DNA of 5,377 bases from Candidatus Latescibacterota bacterium (GTDB lineage Bacteria > Latescibacterota > UBA2968 > UBA8231). The stretch covers positions 1-5,377 of the forward strand of contig JAGWBY010000114.1 of assembly GCA_021295675.1 (NCBI GenBank), written 5' to 3'. The stretch's first letter is position 1. Each line of letters starts with the position of its first letter. The position numbers and the translations under genes are program-made. The notes beneath the pieces were generated by a model. It searched no databases. It saw nothing but the letters and a program-made list of their open reading frames with translations, and had not been told where the DNA came from. This document shows positions 5,179 through 5,377 of this stretch, in pieces.

Positions 5179-5201
5179 GCGCGATGAGATCGCGCGTTTT
5201 T
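5179..5201 (+). terminator. Terminator-like GC hairpin with T run
   Basis: GCGCGAT (5179-5185) pairs perfectly with ATCGCGC (5189-5195) across a 3-nt loop, then G and five T (5197-5201). It is the best terminator-like structure downstream of the Slam gene, though about 300 nt past its stop. The core ATGAGATCGCGCG is an inverted copy of 1418-1430, so it may simply be part of a dispersed repeat. Confidence 0.4.
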
Positions 5202-5233
5202 CTGTCTTCGTCTGTCATCCTCGACCATATAAA

Positions 5234-5270
5234 CTGGATCCCCGATTAGTAATGTCGGGGAGGGATCCAG
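5234..5270. repeat. Dispersed palindromic repeat, copy 4
   Basis: CTGGATCC (5234-5241) pairs with GGATCCAG (5263-5270). CCGA (5242-5245) can continue the stem with TCGG (5255-5258) past a 4-nt bulge. Unlike the other copies, both ends carry the CTGGATCC arm. A TGTCATCCTCGACC fragment lies just upstream at 5213-5226, suggesting two overlapping or recombined copies. Confidence 0.65.
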
Positions 5271-5308
5271 GTCTTTTCTTTTCCCTTCGTGCGGAAGAAA
5301 CAACGACA

Positions 5309-5338
5309 CTGGATTCCCGATCGGGGTCGGGAATGACA
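5309..5338. repeat. Dispersed palindromic repeat, copy 5
   Basis: ATTCCCGA (5313-5320) pairs perfectly with TCGGGAAT (5327-5334) around loop TCGGGG. The flank AGAAACAACGACA on the left is shared, inverted, with copy 2. It is the cleanest dRS3-like copy in the window. Confidence 0.8.
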
Positions 5339-5377
5339 GCAAGGGAAGGTGTGGGGTGTCGGGACCGGGGCGCAGCC

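Larger units (their letters stand above)
4876..5377. other. Gene-free repeat mosaic downstream of the Slam gene
   Basis: No reading frame here has a credible start, ribosome site or protein-like composition. The stretch is built from short elements: palindromes at 4912-4940, 5234-5270 and 5309-5338, a near-identical direct pair at 4957-5024, a CCTTTTG hairpin at 5023-5048, a segment containing GAACTCGCTTCGCTCAGACAG (5097-5117) and a GC-rich repeat at 5150-5170. T-rich tracts (e.g. 4901-4910, 4946-4955) separate some of them. Confidence 0.7.

Noticed and set aside
4888..5342. Overlapping small open frames on both strands in the right-end repeat region
   Set aside because: They translate repeats (for example CGGDTPH twice from the 29-nt pair) and have no support as proteins.

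Overview
The window looks like an accessory stretch of a Gram-negative chromosome. The evidence is a lipobox-type lipoprotein, an outer-membrane beta-barrel protein ending in phenylalanine, moderately high GC, and many short dispersed palindromes between and even inside genes. I cannot name the species. The repeat-rich style fits an uncultured proteobacterium or a similar phylum, and that is inference.

Layout. 1-220 holds dispersed palindromic repeats and a possible promoter. 221-397 is a small DUF433 (antitoxin-type) gene that stops early, where a REP-like inverted pair of palindromes begins (394-481). 618-1326 is a two-gene MNT nucleotidyltransferase / HEPN toxin-antitoxin cassette whose genes overlap by 8 nt. 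1327-1734 is a long AT-rich leader: a palindrome just after the HEPN gene, then two near-identical sigma70-type promoters 114 bp apart. 1735-3180 encodes a 481-residue lipoprotein with a TbpB-like C-terminal barrel. A strong terminator-like hairpin (3233-3267) follows and ends three bases before the next start codon. 3271-4875 encodes a 534-residue Slam-type protein: signal peptide, TPR-like helices, DUF560-type outer-membrane barrel. 4876-5377 has no gene and is a mosaic of repeats, several of them related to those at the left end.

How the genes fit together. The central pair reads as a type XI secretion (Slam) unit: a TbpB-like surface lipoprotein as cargo and, next to it on the same strand, the outer-membrane translocator that would move it to the cell surface. 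The cargo gene has the strong promoters and ribosome site. The translocator sits behind a hairpin terminator and has no visible Shine-Dalgarno sequence, which would give abundant cargo and little translocator. The MNT/HEPN pair and the broken DUF433 gene are typical accessory stability or defence genes. The most distinctive points are the cargo/Slam pair and its odd junction, the duplicated promoter, and a palindromic repeat sitting in frame inside the Slam linker.
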